A stretch of DNA of 64,000 bases, from positions 21,626,154 through 21,690,153 of the forward strand of contig OV277874.1 in NCBI GenBank assembly GCA_922989275.2, in the 5' to 3' direction. Made by a program: the position numbers and the translations under genes. This DNA is from Gari tellinella (lineage: Eukaryota > Mollusca > Bivalvia > Cardiida > Psammobiidae). The notes under the pieces were generated by a model. That model was not told the origin of the DNA and ran no database searches. It saw only the letters and a list, made by a program, of their open reading frames with translations. This document shows, one piece after another, positions 20,026 to 30,318 of the stretch (its first letter is position 1; every line of letters begins with the position of its first letter).

Positions 20026-21147
20026 TTATTTGATATCACTGGCTTTCACCCAGCTGTTAAACTTTGTCGGATAGTATTTCCATTTCACCAGATATTGTTT
20101 ATTAGGTGTTTTACCCCTGGTTCTTACTATTTTCTCAATCGTCCACACTTGATCAGGGTCTACAATAACTTTTTGTAATTCACCCTGATAAAAAGTCCCT
20201 GTTATGTTTTCGTCCATCATGTCTTTTAATCTATACACCGGTATTTGCCCCCGATAGTACCTCTTGGACACTTTAAACAGTTCTCCAGTGTAAGTTTCGT
20301 CATAAGCCCGCGTAAACACTGTTTTTAAATGTGAGATGCGCACATAATTACCTTTTTTAAACTTAAATCGCCTTTGTTTGGTTGAAAGATATTTCTTGTC
20401 TTCTGCATGTCTGGCGAAATACGTGGACAGTCGGACCTCTTCTGCATTAGACTGTTTGACATCTGCCGGTGTTGTTCCAATAGTTCTGTGATAGGTACGG
20501 TTGTAGCTTTCGGCTATCTCTTGTAGAACTTGGATATAGCTATAGTCCTCGGTATAGGTGAAGTATCGGTAGAGTTTAGTCTTAATCGTTTTAATGGCTC
20601 TTTCCGATACAGACGCTTTGGTTTCATTTTGCGTGGGAGAGTATAGTATATCGTGTTTTTTCATTAGCGTCTGTACCACCTTGGCATTGAATTCTTGACC
20701 TTTGTCAGATACCAGCCTGCCAGGACTTCGTTTCGAAGTGTCAAATATATTTTGAAACCCGTCTGTCACACTCGCTCCCGTTTTATTTTTCAATGGCTGC
20801 AACCACACAAACTTGGAAAATACATCGATCACTAGCAGAATGTATTTGTAACCTTGATTTCAATCGGTAAATTTAACCATGTCTATGAGGTCACACGTCC
20901 ATAAATCGTCTTTCCCTGAGGTCACTACATGATTTCGTCTAAATCTCCTTCTCACAGGTTTGTGCAGACTGTAAGCTTCCTGACGGTGGAGAAATTTTCT
21001 GATGTTGTGTATGCCGATCTTGTACTTTCCTTCATTTTGTACAATTTTAAACAGTTTCTGAGGGCCAGAGTAACTAGCCGGGTGTGCAGGGTCGTAATAA
21101 ATTTTCTTTAAGTAATCTTCCCACGGTGCCATGACCGCACTGTTCAA
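20026..21147 (-). pseudogene. Retroviral-like (rve) integrase with C-terminal chromodomain, one in-frame stop
   Basis: The catalytic DDE triad is visible: first Asp in WTCDLIDM, second in LVSDKGQEF, Glu in ASVSERAIKTIK. The last 40 residues (WTIEKIVRTRGKTPNKQYLV, then KWKYYPTKFNSWVKA) form a chromodomain, as in Polinton and Ty3-type integrases, likely a chromatin-targeting module. The N-terminal part has RKFLHRQEAYSLHKP, typical of Polinton integrases. The reading frame is continuous except for a TGA at 20860-20862, between the first and second catalytic Asp. The first ATG considered is at 21147. The family's role is joining the linear element DNA to the host chromosome. With the stop the product would be non-functional unless read through. 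It lies 35 bp downstream of the acidic frame. Confidence 0.88.
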
Positions 21148-21182
21148 AGTCTAACGGACGAATGGTCTTTATCACTCACGTT

Positions 21183-21365
21183 TTAATCAGATTCGTCTTC
21201 GTCTCCACTGTCATCATCATCGTCTTCTTCATCGTCACTGTTTTCATCTTCACTGAATACTATATCAAACAAACTTTGAAACTGGTCGCCATTCTTTTTC
21301 AGTATTTTTGTCACTGCACTGTCGACAGACAACCCTTTTGCAGTCATTCTTTGTAATTCATTCAT
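21183..21365 (-). CDS. Small acidic protein of the Polinton-like element
   Basis: 60 residues: a short N-terminal segment (MNELQRMTAKGLSVDSAVTK), then a hydrophobic patch, then a C-terminal run almost wholly Asp/Glu/Ser. It starts 12 bp after the ATPase stop and ends 35 bp before the integrase start, on the same strand. The tight spacing argues that it is a real element gene. I cannot assign a function; acidic tails like this bind basic proteins, but that is only a guess. Confidence 0.55.
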   Translation of the reverse strand: MNELQRMTAKGLSVDSAVTKILKKNGDQFQSLFDIVFSEDENSDDEEDDDDDSGDEDESD

Positions 21366-21377
21366 GACCTGATGATG

Positions 21378-23223
21378 TTACTGACTGTTTTGTAAAGGTA
21401 AAATATAGTTCTCGAGCAACTGCCCATAAAGTTTGAAGAAGCTACGTTCATAGTAAGGTTGAACGCGTTCCTCTGCCAGGTCTCCTGCGTCTTCGTCTGT
21501 TTCACCCTCCGATTTAAAGCGGTCATAGTGTTTGTTAAGCCGTTCCACATTGTCCTCGTGTGCTCTCTGCCATAAACTGAGGAATCCTCGATTCTCCTCG
21601 ACATTTTCCTCTGTCGTTTCCTCTAATTTCTGTCTCTTATTGGATGGCTCATTTTGGTTTTCGGCACACCAACCACGTTTGACATGGCGTTGTACGTCGT
21701 GAGATGAGTCGAACAAAAGACCGCAATCGTCACAGGAGTTCATTTTCTCAGTCATCTCTAAATGATTATCCCAGTTATCCTGTGTAAGTTCTCCACCGAT
21801 CTGATCAGGTTGACGTTCAGTACAAGAATGATTTTCAGTTTTAGGATATCCACTTTTTATAATTTCAAATTGTGATTCTGGTTTCTGATTGGATAAAAGG
21901 GTTTCAGTGACACCCTTCCATTTTATTTTCCATCTTAATCTTTGATTTTCTTGTGTGAAGGGTTTGAGATCCACAAATAAGTATCCATACGGTTGTTTGG
22001 TCGCCTTTTCAACGCTCTTTGAAAAACAATCGGTTTTTCCAGGATACATCTGTCTTGCCAGTGTCATCATGGATTGTTTATCTACAGGATTGTTAAACAA
22101 CACCAAGTAATGACAATTTCTTCTTTGAGTAGGATCTTTACTCGCATACAAGTTCTGATTAATTGCAATGACTGATAGAGATCTATGGTGACTTCCCTCT
22201 GTGAATAAGCTTGTAATGCGGCTATCTTTGCAGACGATCGACATTAAGTCATCCACAATTAACAAATTATTCACGCTTGGATTGAAGAAATCATCATCGT
22301 CCAAATCAGCCGGAATGCCTTGAATAAATTCCACATGTGGGAACACCGATCGTTGTATATCTGTGTACATTGGCTGCCATCTTCTGTATAGCCAAACAAT
22401 TCTCTGTATCAGAGGCTGAATTCTAGCGTCATGGTTCTGGAGTAATTCCTTGACAAACGTGGTTTTGCCACATGCTGAAAAAATAAAAAGTTTCTATTAC
22501 TAGTGTTATATTTTTTGTATATATTTCGTATACATACGATTTAAGTAAAAATATCAAACACGTATTCCAAAATATGTAAAATGATTGCAATATCACAAAA
22601 ACAAATACAAATTAAAGAAAATGAACGTGTTTTAGAAAACGTGATCTTAAATTTGAAAACTTGATCATAAACTTGAAAAATAAAATCGAGAAAATATAAA
22701 AATGTAATCTGTGAATGTGTTGATTACTTTTTTACAAAATCAGTATTCTTTATCATTTATAGAATTATTTTTGAAATATAAAAAGAAAATTACCTGTGGG
22801 ACCCGTATTCATCATAGTAAATGGGTGATGTAAAATCATCCCATGATTTTCTGGAGTCTCCTCTTGTGGTGGATATGTTCCACTGCCCTGTGGTGGCGAT
22901 GGTGGTTGTGGTGGTGGTGTATACGCTCCACTGCCCTGTGGTGGTGGTGGTGGTGGTGGTGGGTGTGGTGGTGTATACACTCCACTGCACTGTGGTGGTG
23001 GTGGTGGTGTATACACTCCACTGCACTGTGGTGGTGGTGGATACGCTCCACTGCCCTGTGGTGGTGGCGCTCCCAAATTTGTTGCCTGTGGTGGTGGTGG
23101 TGACATTATACTTTCTTTAATATCTGTATAATTTTTCTGCTTATGTTTCTGTCGTGAATGCCTCAACATTGCATCTCTCCTAGAAAAGTCATGTAGGCAG
23201 TCTGGACACTTTACTGAAGCCAT
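21378..23223 (-). CDS. Packaging ATPase (FtsK/HerA superfamily) with zinc finger and proline-rich linker, two exons
   Basis: Exon 1 is 23223-22794, exon 2 is 22474-21378; intron 22793-22475 has GTAATT and TTTTTTCAG borders. The joined frame is about 508 residues. In order: a C2H2 finger (CPDCLHDFSRRDAMLRH, then SRQKH) at residues 6-27; a Pro/Gly linker from an in-frame minisatellite; a Walker A motif built across the junction (Gly-Pro-Thr from exon 1, Cys-Gly-Lys-Thr-Thr from exon 2); Walker B NLLIVDDLM; a downstream AINQNLY segment typical of this family; and a C-terminal C-x2-C-x12-H-x5-C finger (CDDCGLLF...HVKRGWC). Polinton and adintovirus ATPases of this type are thought to pump genomes into capsids. 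The start at 23223 gives MASVKC, closely matching the start of the divergent polymerase. No break was seen. Confidence 0.85.
22475..22793 (-). other. Intron inside the ATPase P-loop
   Basis: 319 bp, strongly AT-rich, phase 1, donor AG|GTAATT and acceptor TTTTTTCAG|CATG. Reading through it instead gives a short tail (NFLFIFQK) and a stop, which would lose the ATPase. Confidence 0.8.
22885..23100 (-). repeat. In-frame minisatellite coding the proline-rich linker
   Basis: About five units of roughly 35-45 bp; on the plus strand each has CTCCACTGNCCTGTGGTGG plus a variable GGT run. Units encode the PPPPQCSGVYTPP type. Length is likely to vary between copies. Confidence 0.85.
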
Positions 23224-23413
23224 GTTGTCTCTTTGAAAGCTAGCTCACAAATGATAAGATATAGCAAAAATCCATTTATTTATACATCAAATAGATTTAT
23301 AACATTACAAACAACCAATGAAATTTCTATTTTAAATGTGTTTTTATGTATTTATAAAACAAAGTACTAATGTTAATATTTCATTCTACTTCAGATATCC
23401 AACGACTACAGAC
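23224..23413. promoter_or_regulatory. Divergent promoter region between ATPase and DNA polymerase
   Basis: Only 190 bp separates the two start codons. It is AT-rich with TTTATTTATA near 23276. A CTACTTCAG at about 23386-23394 could be a 3' splice site for a 5' untranslated intron of the polymerase. No defined TATA position can be fixed. Confidence 0.4.
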
Positions 23414-26400
23414 ATGGCTAGTTACAAATGTGAAGAATGTGGCGAGGCATTCACCAAGTTGAGCCAACTCCTACAGCATCGGCGCATACAAAATCATTGG
23501 AAAAGGTATACCTGCCCCAGCTGTAAAAAAGTGTTCAGCCGTAAAGATAATTTAGATCGACATTTAAATAAGCATGCGGATGAAAGTAGCCATCACTGCC
23601 CCGAGTGTCTAAAAGTATTCACAAGAGAAGACGCTCTGGGGGAACATTTACATCGGCAACATGGCTGGGAAGCCCCTAAACGCCGAGCAGAAAATCAAGA
23701 AGGAAGTGGTGCTAGAAAACGGCAGAGAAAAGATAATGATTCTGCAAATTTATACACTATTGAAAAAGTCAGTGACAGAAAAATAGAAAAATTCAAAACA
23801 ACTGCCGCCTACTATAAGATATCAGTGAATAACATGGAGATTAGGGAACTGCCCAACATTTTGAAAATGCTCAGGAGGCTATTTCAGTCGATATTGGACA
23901 GAATTACTGAACACATTCATTCAACGGACCTCGTGCGTGTAACCATGGACAATCCGCAACTAGACTTTCCTATTGTGTTACCTTTCATGCGGAGATCTGA
24001 ACTCACTGTAGATCGTCTTTTAGCAGAGATTGAACGAGTCTTACAATCCTACGAACAATTTGTTCTGGACGAAACGTTTGGCATAGAGTTAGTCCATGTA
24101 CACATGCCAAATGGAAGTGGCCATAAGCGAAAACCTTTTGTGGACATATCTAGACAGTTAAAAGGCAAAAAATGTTTGATTCAGATAAAATATACAGACG
24201 TTATTTGCTGTGCGCGCGCCCTAGTAACAGCTGTTGCCAGACTGGAAAATGATCCTCAATGGAATAGCATACGTCAGGGGCGTGCAATTCAGAAACAGTT
24301 AGCCTTAGACTTACACGAGAGAGCTGGTGTACCTGTTCAAATATGTGGTTTAGAAAAAGTGAAACAATTCCAATCAGTCTTGCATGGATATCAAATTCAT
24401 GTGTTATCCAAAGAACATTTTAATGCCATTGTATTTGAGGGTCCAGAAGGAGGGATGCCAATCTACCTGTATTACCACGATGAGCACTTCGACGTCATAA
24501 CCAAAATGACGGGGTTTCTTAATCGAAGCTACTTCTGTCAACTGTGCAAGAAGGGATACAACACAAAAGAACATCATTCTTGCAACAACCCTTGTATGTA
24601 TTGTCGACATATTCACGAGGACGATTCAGAAAACTGGAGTAGATGTAACCAGTGTAATTGTTACTTCAAAAATGACGTCTGTTTTAATCTACATAAACAG
24701 AAGAGGACTAGTGGACATTCTACCTGTGAGCAGCGCTTTAAATGTAAAGACTGTGACCAAATGTTTAACATAACACTTCATAAAAAACCACACCTTTGTG
24801 GAGAAATCTATTGCAAAACGTGCAAGAGCTTCTATGGGGCAGATCATCAGTGCTATATGCAAACTGTAGAGACCGGGAATGACCAGAACAACTCAAAGAA
24901 AAAGAAAGATTCTATATCATATATATTTTTTGACTTTGAATGCACACAAGATGATCTTAATCAATGTGATGGTGGTTTTAATCCTAACGAAAGTGGAAGG
25001 TGTACACACTGTAGAAAATTTTGGTGCGGTACCCATGAACACAGACCCAATCTCTGTGTGGCACACAAAGTATGCGAATCCTGCCTACACTCTCCTGTCA
25101 CCACCACCTCTGAATGTAAAACCTGTGGCAAAAATGAAAATGTATTTAAAGGACAAAACACTTGTCACGACTTTTGTTGTTGGTTATTCTCAGAAGAAAA
25201 CGCAGGAGCTACCGTGATTTGCCATAATTTCAAAGGTTATGACAGCTACCCTATTCTTAGATACCTTTATGACAATGCCATTCTCCCTGAGGTAATCACC
25301 ACTGGGGCCAAGTACATGTCTGTCACTGTACCTGCTTGCAACATTCGGTTCATCGATTCTTTAAATTTTATGCCAATGCCATTAGCGGACATGCCTGAAG
25401 CCTTTGGGGAGTCGGAATTAGCGAAAGGGTACATTCCACACCTGTTCAATCGCAAAGAAAATCAGCACGTCATCATGGATCGCCTCCCTAATATTGAGCA
25501 CTACAATCACGACGGCATGAAACCAGAGAGTAGATCTAAATTTATGGAATGGTATGACCAAAACAGGACAAGTAATTTCGACTTTCAAAGGGAACTCGTA
25601 TGGTACTGTAGGTCAGATGTGGACATTTTACGAAAATGCGTCCTAAAATTCAGAAAAATATTCATTGATTTAACAAAACGAGATGGCAGTAATGGGATTG
25701 ATCCTTTTGAAAAGTGTATCACGATAGCCTCAGCATGTAATCTTGTGTTCAGAACCAATTTTCTGCAGGAAGAGAGCATTGCCATTATCCCACCTCATGG
25801 TTACAGACCAACTGAGAAACAGTCTGTCATGGCCTACCAATGGATGGCCTACCTAGCGCATACCAAAGGAGTTCGCATTCAACATGGTCGAAATGGGATC
25901 GAAAAGCAAATAGGTCCATACAAAGTTGACGGGTACTATGAGACTTTAGAAGGAGAGAAAGTGGTTTTGGAGTTTCATGGGGATTTCTGGCATGGCTGTT
26001 CTCGATGCTATAGTCAGACTACTACGAACCCTGTCTGTGAGATGACTATGGGGGAACTGTTTGCCAGAACTATGGAAAAACGGCATTATGTAGAAGCACA
26101 AGGATACATTTACATCTGCATATGGGAATGTGACTTCAAATCGGAGTTAGAAACAAATAGTGACATGAAATCATATATAGAATCTTTGGAAATTGTAACA
26201 CCATTAGAATCTAGAGAGGCTTTTTATGGGGGACGGACAGAAGCTTTCAAACTGTTTGAGGAAGCTTCAGAAAACAAACAAATAAAGTACTATGACGTGA
26301 CCTCTCTGTATCCATGGGTAAATAAGACAGGAAAAATACCTGTAGGTCATCCTCAAATAATCACAGATAATTTCAACGACATTCGCCAGTATGAGGGTTT

Positions 26401-27571
26401 GGTCAAGTGCAAAGTTCTGCCGCCCCGTGGTCTCTTCATACCGGTACTACCAGCAAAATGTAACGGCAAGTTGATGTTTAGTTTGTGTCGAACCTGCTGC
26501 GAGAACAATCAACAACATCCATGTGACCACAGTGACGAGGAGAGAGCTTTCTTGGGTACCTGGGTCACCGATGAAATGAAAATGGCTTTAACAAAAGGAT
26601 ATAGGATACTCAAAATGTATGAAGTCTGGCATTTTGAAAATATATCTCAGTATGACCCTTTGACAAAATGTGGTGGCCTATTCACAGAGTATGTGAATAC
26701 TTTTCTCAAAGTCAAACAAGAAGCGAGTGGATGGCCTAGCTGGTGCACAACAGACCAGTCAAAATAACTATATATCCATCAGTACTATGAAAAAGAGGGC
26801 ATTTTACTAGACAATAACAACATCCAGAAAAACCCTGGTTTACGCTCATTGGCTAAATTGATGCTGAATTCCTTCTGGGGAAAATTTGGACAACGCACCA
26901 ATCTGACACAAACCACATTTGTGTCAGATCCAACAGAGTTCTTCGACATGTTGACGTCTGATCAACAGGAGGTGAAAAATATACGCTTTGTCAATGACGA
27001 AGCGGTGCAGCTAGATTGGGTGTGCAGCAGCGACTTTATTGAAGCGTCATCAAGAACAAATGTTGTTATTGCTGCCTACACTACAGCCCAGGCAAGACTC
27101 AAACTGAATAGTTTTCTGCAGCCCCTTGGCGACAGAGTGCTATACTGTGATACAGATTCAATTGTATTCACGGAAACATCAGGACATTGGGCGCCACCCC
27201 TTGGCGACTTTTTGGGCGATCTCACAGATGAAGTGCCAGGCAATGCAATTATTCGTTTTGTGACGGGTGGACCCAAGAACTATGCGTATACCTTGGTTAA
27301 GCCTAACAAAAAAGGAAAAACATCGATATGCAAAGTGCGTGGCATTACGCTGAATTTTAAAAATTCCATGGACATTAATTTTGAGACCATAAGAGATATG
27401 GTGGTGGGTGACAGACAAGGAGATGTAATAGGTGTCATTGATAATTATAAAATAGCAAGAAATCAGGCAACAGGACAGTTAATCACTAAACAGGACATCA
27501 AAGACTATAAAATCGTGTTTGATAAACGAGTCATGGCCAAGGCTTACATTACATATCCGTATGGATATTAA
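23414..27571 (+). pseudogene. Protein-primed family B DNA polymerase (Polinton type), one in-frame stop
   Basis: Start chosen at 23414 (MASYKCEECG) because it directly precedes the first zinc finger and mirrors the ATPase start; the frame is also open back to 23336. Total about 1385 codons. In order: three C2H2 fingers (residues about 4-90); a long N-terminal region ending in a Cys-rich segment; exonuclease motifs FFDFECTQDD (Asp about 507), CHNFKGYDSYP (about 610) and YCRSDVDILRKC; polymerase motif A YYDVTSLYPW (Asp about 961); motif B LMLNSFWGKFG; motif C YCDTDSIVF (about 1246). A TAA at 26765-26767 (codon about 1118) separates motif A from motifs B and C, so an untreated product lacks half the palm. 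The frame continues without a shift to a stop at 27571. This is the DNA_pol_B_2 type that replicates Polintons, adenoviruses and relatives. Confidence 0.92.
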
Positions 27572-27793
27572 AACCTCAATCATAAAGACAATTAAAACCT
27601 CCATCATAAAGACAATTAAAAATGAACAACGTCAACTCATTTAGAAACGCACTGTATTACTGAATGTGTTCGAAGTGAAAACTTGGCAGCTGTATATACA
27701 AATTGTTTGAGAGAACTCAATCATAGTACTTTTATATTGTAATTATGATTATTATAATTTGTTCATTGATGATCATATTAATGTTTTACTGTG

Positions 27794-27799
27794 AATAAA
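27794..27799 (+). terminator. Poly(A) signal after the polymerase gene
   Basis: AATAAA about 220 bp past the stop. Just after the stop, two copies of CATAAAGACAATTAAAA lie in tandem. Confidence 0.5.
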
Positions 27800-27839
27800 G
27801 TCAGTGTATATTTACTACTCCTTTTATCTTTCACCCTTA

Positions 27840-27993
27840 AGAGAGAGAGAGAGAGAGAGAGATAGAGAGACAGACAGACAGAGACAGACAGACAAACACA
27901 GAGAGAGACAGAGAGAGACAGAGACAGAGATACAGAGAGGGAAAGAGAGAGACAGACAGACAGACAAACAGAAACAGACAGAGACAGAGATAC

Positions 27994-28028
<35 letters not shown>

Positions 28029-28053
28029 CAGACAGACAAACAGAGACAGACAG
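27840..28053. repeat. (GA)n/(GACA)n microsatellite
   Basis: 214 bp of GA, GACA and GATA units. It lies 40 bp past the polymerase poly(A) signal. Open frames here are pure repeat. Confidence 0.95.
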
Positions 28054-28120
28054 ATAAAATGTCAAATGTTATTGTTTAAACTAGTCCACTATAAAACCAT
28101 GACTACACTGGTTTAATCCC

Positions 28121-28518
28121 TTAACCCACTCTCGTCAGCTTAACGTGGTCGCTTGGGTCACGCCCAATTAAATTCTGAAAATTTATGTCCAACAAGAGGA
28201 CGGGTTTGTTGGAACCAGAACGGTCACACACCAGTGCGCCCGTTTTTTCCCTCAAAAATCTGGTCTATATGAGCCCCCTAGACTACTCCCAATGACGCTT
28301 AAACGCGCGTTTGCAAACAGTTTGGACCCGGATCAGACGCCGCGTAACGCGGCGTCTGATCAGGATCCAAACTTTTGACACTTGTATGAAACTTTTTCGG
28401 TCATACTGTCTTATGTTTTAACGTTGAAACGAAATTGCAGACAACACCTTTGGTGCAGACGACAATGAAACGGTGAAGGGGTAAAAATCTCACGAACAAT
28501 TTGGCAGTTAACGGGTTA
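28121..28518 (+). mobile_element. M3-related TTAA element
   Basis: TTAACCCACTC at 28121 and GTTAACGGGTTAA ending 28518. H1 at 28311-28375 has a CCGCGTAACGCGG centre. Longer than usual M3, perhaps one element inside another (a second M3-like end, GTGAAGGGGTAAAA, lies near 28472). Confidence 0.6.
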
Positions 28519-28565
28519 AGGACATGTCCATCAATGAATTGAGCGTGACTTCTACTCTATTACAT

Positions 28566-28764
28566 TTAACCGTTCTCACTACCATGGGCGACTTTAGTCA
28601 ACTTTGCAAACATTTTGAATTCCGATCAGACGCCGAAATCGGAATCCAATCTGTGTGGAACTCGTTTTGATGTTATTGCAGTCACAAAACCTTAAATTAG
28701 AATTTAAAACGCATGTACAGTCAGAAATAGTAAAGCAGGCGATTTTTGTCAGCAAAAGGGTTAA
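28566..28764 (+). mobile_element. M3 MITE, short hairpin
   Basis: TTAACCGTTCTCACTACC to GCAAAAGGGTTAA. H1 at 28602-28655 has lost the GCGT centre (GATCAGACGCCGAAATCGG). Confidence 0.6.
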
Positions 28765-28871
28765 GTCAATCGCTTATATAGATATATATCTATAGTGGGC
28801 ATTGATTAGGTTAATTGTCTTGTACTAGATAATATTGGTTAATTAGCTTTACGTGACCAATAGTATGTTAT

Positions 28872-29540
28872 ACCCCGGTTACACAGACGGTCGGGCTTAA
28901 ATCGGTACCCAATCGGTCGAATTATTTTCTGCTTTGATCGGTTGTCACAAGTGATTTAAATTCAGGCTTTCTGTGTAACCGGGTATCGGTGATAAATAGT
29001 TGCTCAATCGGTCAAACGCCACCCCGCCTCCGATTTGCCACCGATTGGCGACTCATGAAATCCAATGGGCCACCGATTAAAAGCGCCCAACAACCAAGCA
29101 ATCATTGATGAATACCGATAAAACACCGATGAAATGCTGACGGCAACCGATTGATCACCAATTGATCACCGATTGAACTGCCATTAACAACCGATGTAAA
29201 CCGACGAGATCCTGCGTTTTAATTCTCATATTTTTTCATCGGTGATAAGTATCAGTTCATCGGTGCTTTATCGGTGGCAAATCGGTGACTCGTCGGTGAT
29301 ATCGGTAGTAGACAAGTTGTCAATCGGTAATTTGTAAAATATTTTCACCGATCGAGAATTTTAAGCACGTTTAAAATTCCCAATCGGTGATTTTTCCCCG
29401 ACGAAACTCATCTTTAAGTAATAGCTATTGATAGGTGGAAAACAGGTGGCCAATAGGTGATGTCGGTAGTAAATAGGTTTTCATCGGTCCCCTCCCTAGT
29501 TTGGCGAAAAAAACAACCGATCTATCACCGAATGCCTATG
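28872..29540. repeat. Dense CACCGAT / ATCGGTG motif field
   Basis: About 30 copies of a 7-8-bp motif. CACCGAT (or AACCGAT) orientation dominates from about 29010 to 29210, and ATCGGTG orientation from about 29235 to 29480. GGTTACACAGA at 28877 is mirrored by TCTGTGTAACC at about 28970. Such fields resemble subterminal transposase-binding sites of a large DNA transposon. No coding sequence. Confidence 0.7.
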
Positions 29541-29559
29541 TTAAGGATGGGCGATTTTG

Positions 29560-29927
29560 TTTCATCTCTTCCTCTCTACAACGACAACCAATTGGAGACA
29601 CTGGTTGTGTGCGTTGTACGGAGGGAGTCGTTATAGAGAGGGAAATAGGTTTACATTTGCAAACAGCTTGAATCCAGATCAGACGCCGCGTAACGCGGCG
29701 TCTGATCTCGATTCAAGCTGGTTGTCACTCATCATAATGTTTTACCTATAAAAATCTCCATTAATTTATATGTAACTTTAAGAAAAACCAGCAGTCGACA
29801 ATTTTAAGCAGACGACATTGAAGCAGTAAAAGCGTTAGACTTAATTGATCCTTTTAGGGAACTGCGACAAGGGTCGTTGTAAGGAGTGAGTCGTTGTTGG
29901 GAGGGCCGTTGTAGAGAGGGAACACTG
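29560..29927 (+). mobile_element. M1 MITE
   Basis: TTCCTCTCTACAACGAC to GTAGAGAGGGAACACTGAA, with decayed first bases. H1 at 29658-29722 has a GCGTAACGC centre. Confidence 0.85.
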
Positions 29928-30003
29928 AATAACGTTACGAACAGTTTGGATCGAGATGAATCTACGACCAATATGTTACATGTATGTATATATGTTTTGT
30001 GTG

Positions 30004-30093
30004 GTATTGTTTTGTATTGTATTACATTGCATTGCATTGTACTGTATTGTATCGTATCGTATCATATTGTATTGCACTGCATTGCATTCAAAT
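30004..30093. repeat. (ATTGT/ATTGC)n microsatellite
   Basis: About 18 imperfect 5-bp units (TGTAT, TGCAT, CGTAT), followed by a TATATG-rich stretch to about 30150. Confidence 0.9.
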
Positions 30094-30270
30094 ATGTGTA
30101 TATGTATATATGAGTATGTAGGTATATGTATATATGTGTAGGTGTGTATGTTCATATATATCAAATACATGTATATAATTATGTAGATAAATGTATTTTG
30201 AAAACTTGGGTATATTTTGTCACTTCAGTTTGTTAAACATTTACATTTGTATATTGAATATGTTATATGT

Positions 30271-30318
30271 CAGGGGCCGGTGGCCTACATCATGAATAAA
30301 CATTGTTGTTGTTGTTGA
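30271..30318 (+). repeat. LINE-like 3' tail
   Basis: CAGGGGCCGGTGGCCTACAT then GAATAAACA and (TTG)n. A near match GGGCCGGTGGCCTTTATTTA lies at about 40497. Microsatellite-ended tails of this form are typical of non-LTR retrotransposons. Confidence 0.5.

Larger units (their letters stand above)
19968..27799. mobile_element. Reduced Polinton/Maverick-like (adintovirus-like) element
   Basis: A block of four genes with the Polinton signature: chromodomain integrase, acidic protein, FtsK/HerA-type packaging ATPase (all minus) and family B DNA polymerase (plus). The given limits are the poly(A) signals, not true ends. No major or minor capsid protein, no adenain-like protease and no terminal inverted repeats were recognised, so it is either a truncated copy or a compact variant. 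Two of the four genes have a single premature stop and the others are open, which suggests modest age. Confidence 0.8.

Noticed and set aside
22790..23120. His/Thr-rich and Trp/Val-rich frames opposite the ATPase
   Set aside because: Shadow frames of the proline-coding minisatellite.
23414..27571. Host replicative DNA polymerase
   Set aside because: Motif style, zinc-finger N-terminus and the neighbouring integrase and ATPase place it in the Polinton type.
27840..28053. GA-rich run as the terminal repeat of the Polinton-like element
   Set aside because: Polinton ends often contain AG-rich sequence, but this run has no mirrored partner in the left flank and the wrong orientation for a right end.
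27778..28079. Long open frames on both strands (Ser/Leu or Arg/Glu rich)
   Set aside because: They are translations of the (GA)n/(GACA)n microsatellite.
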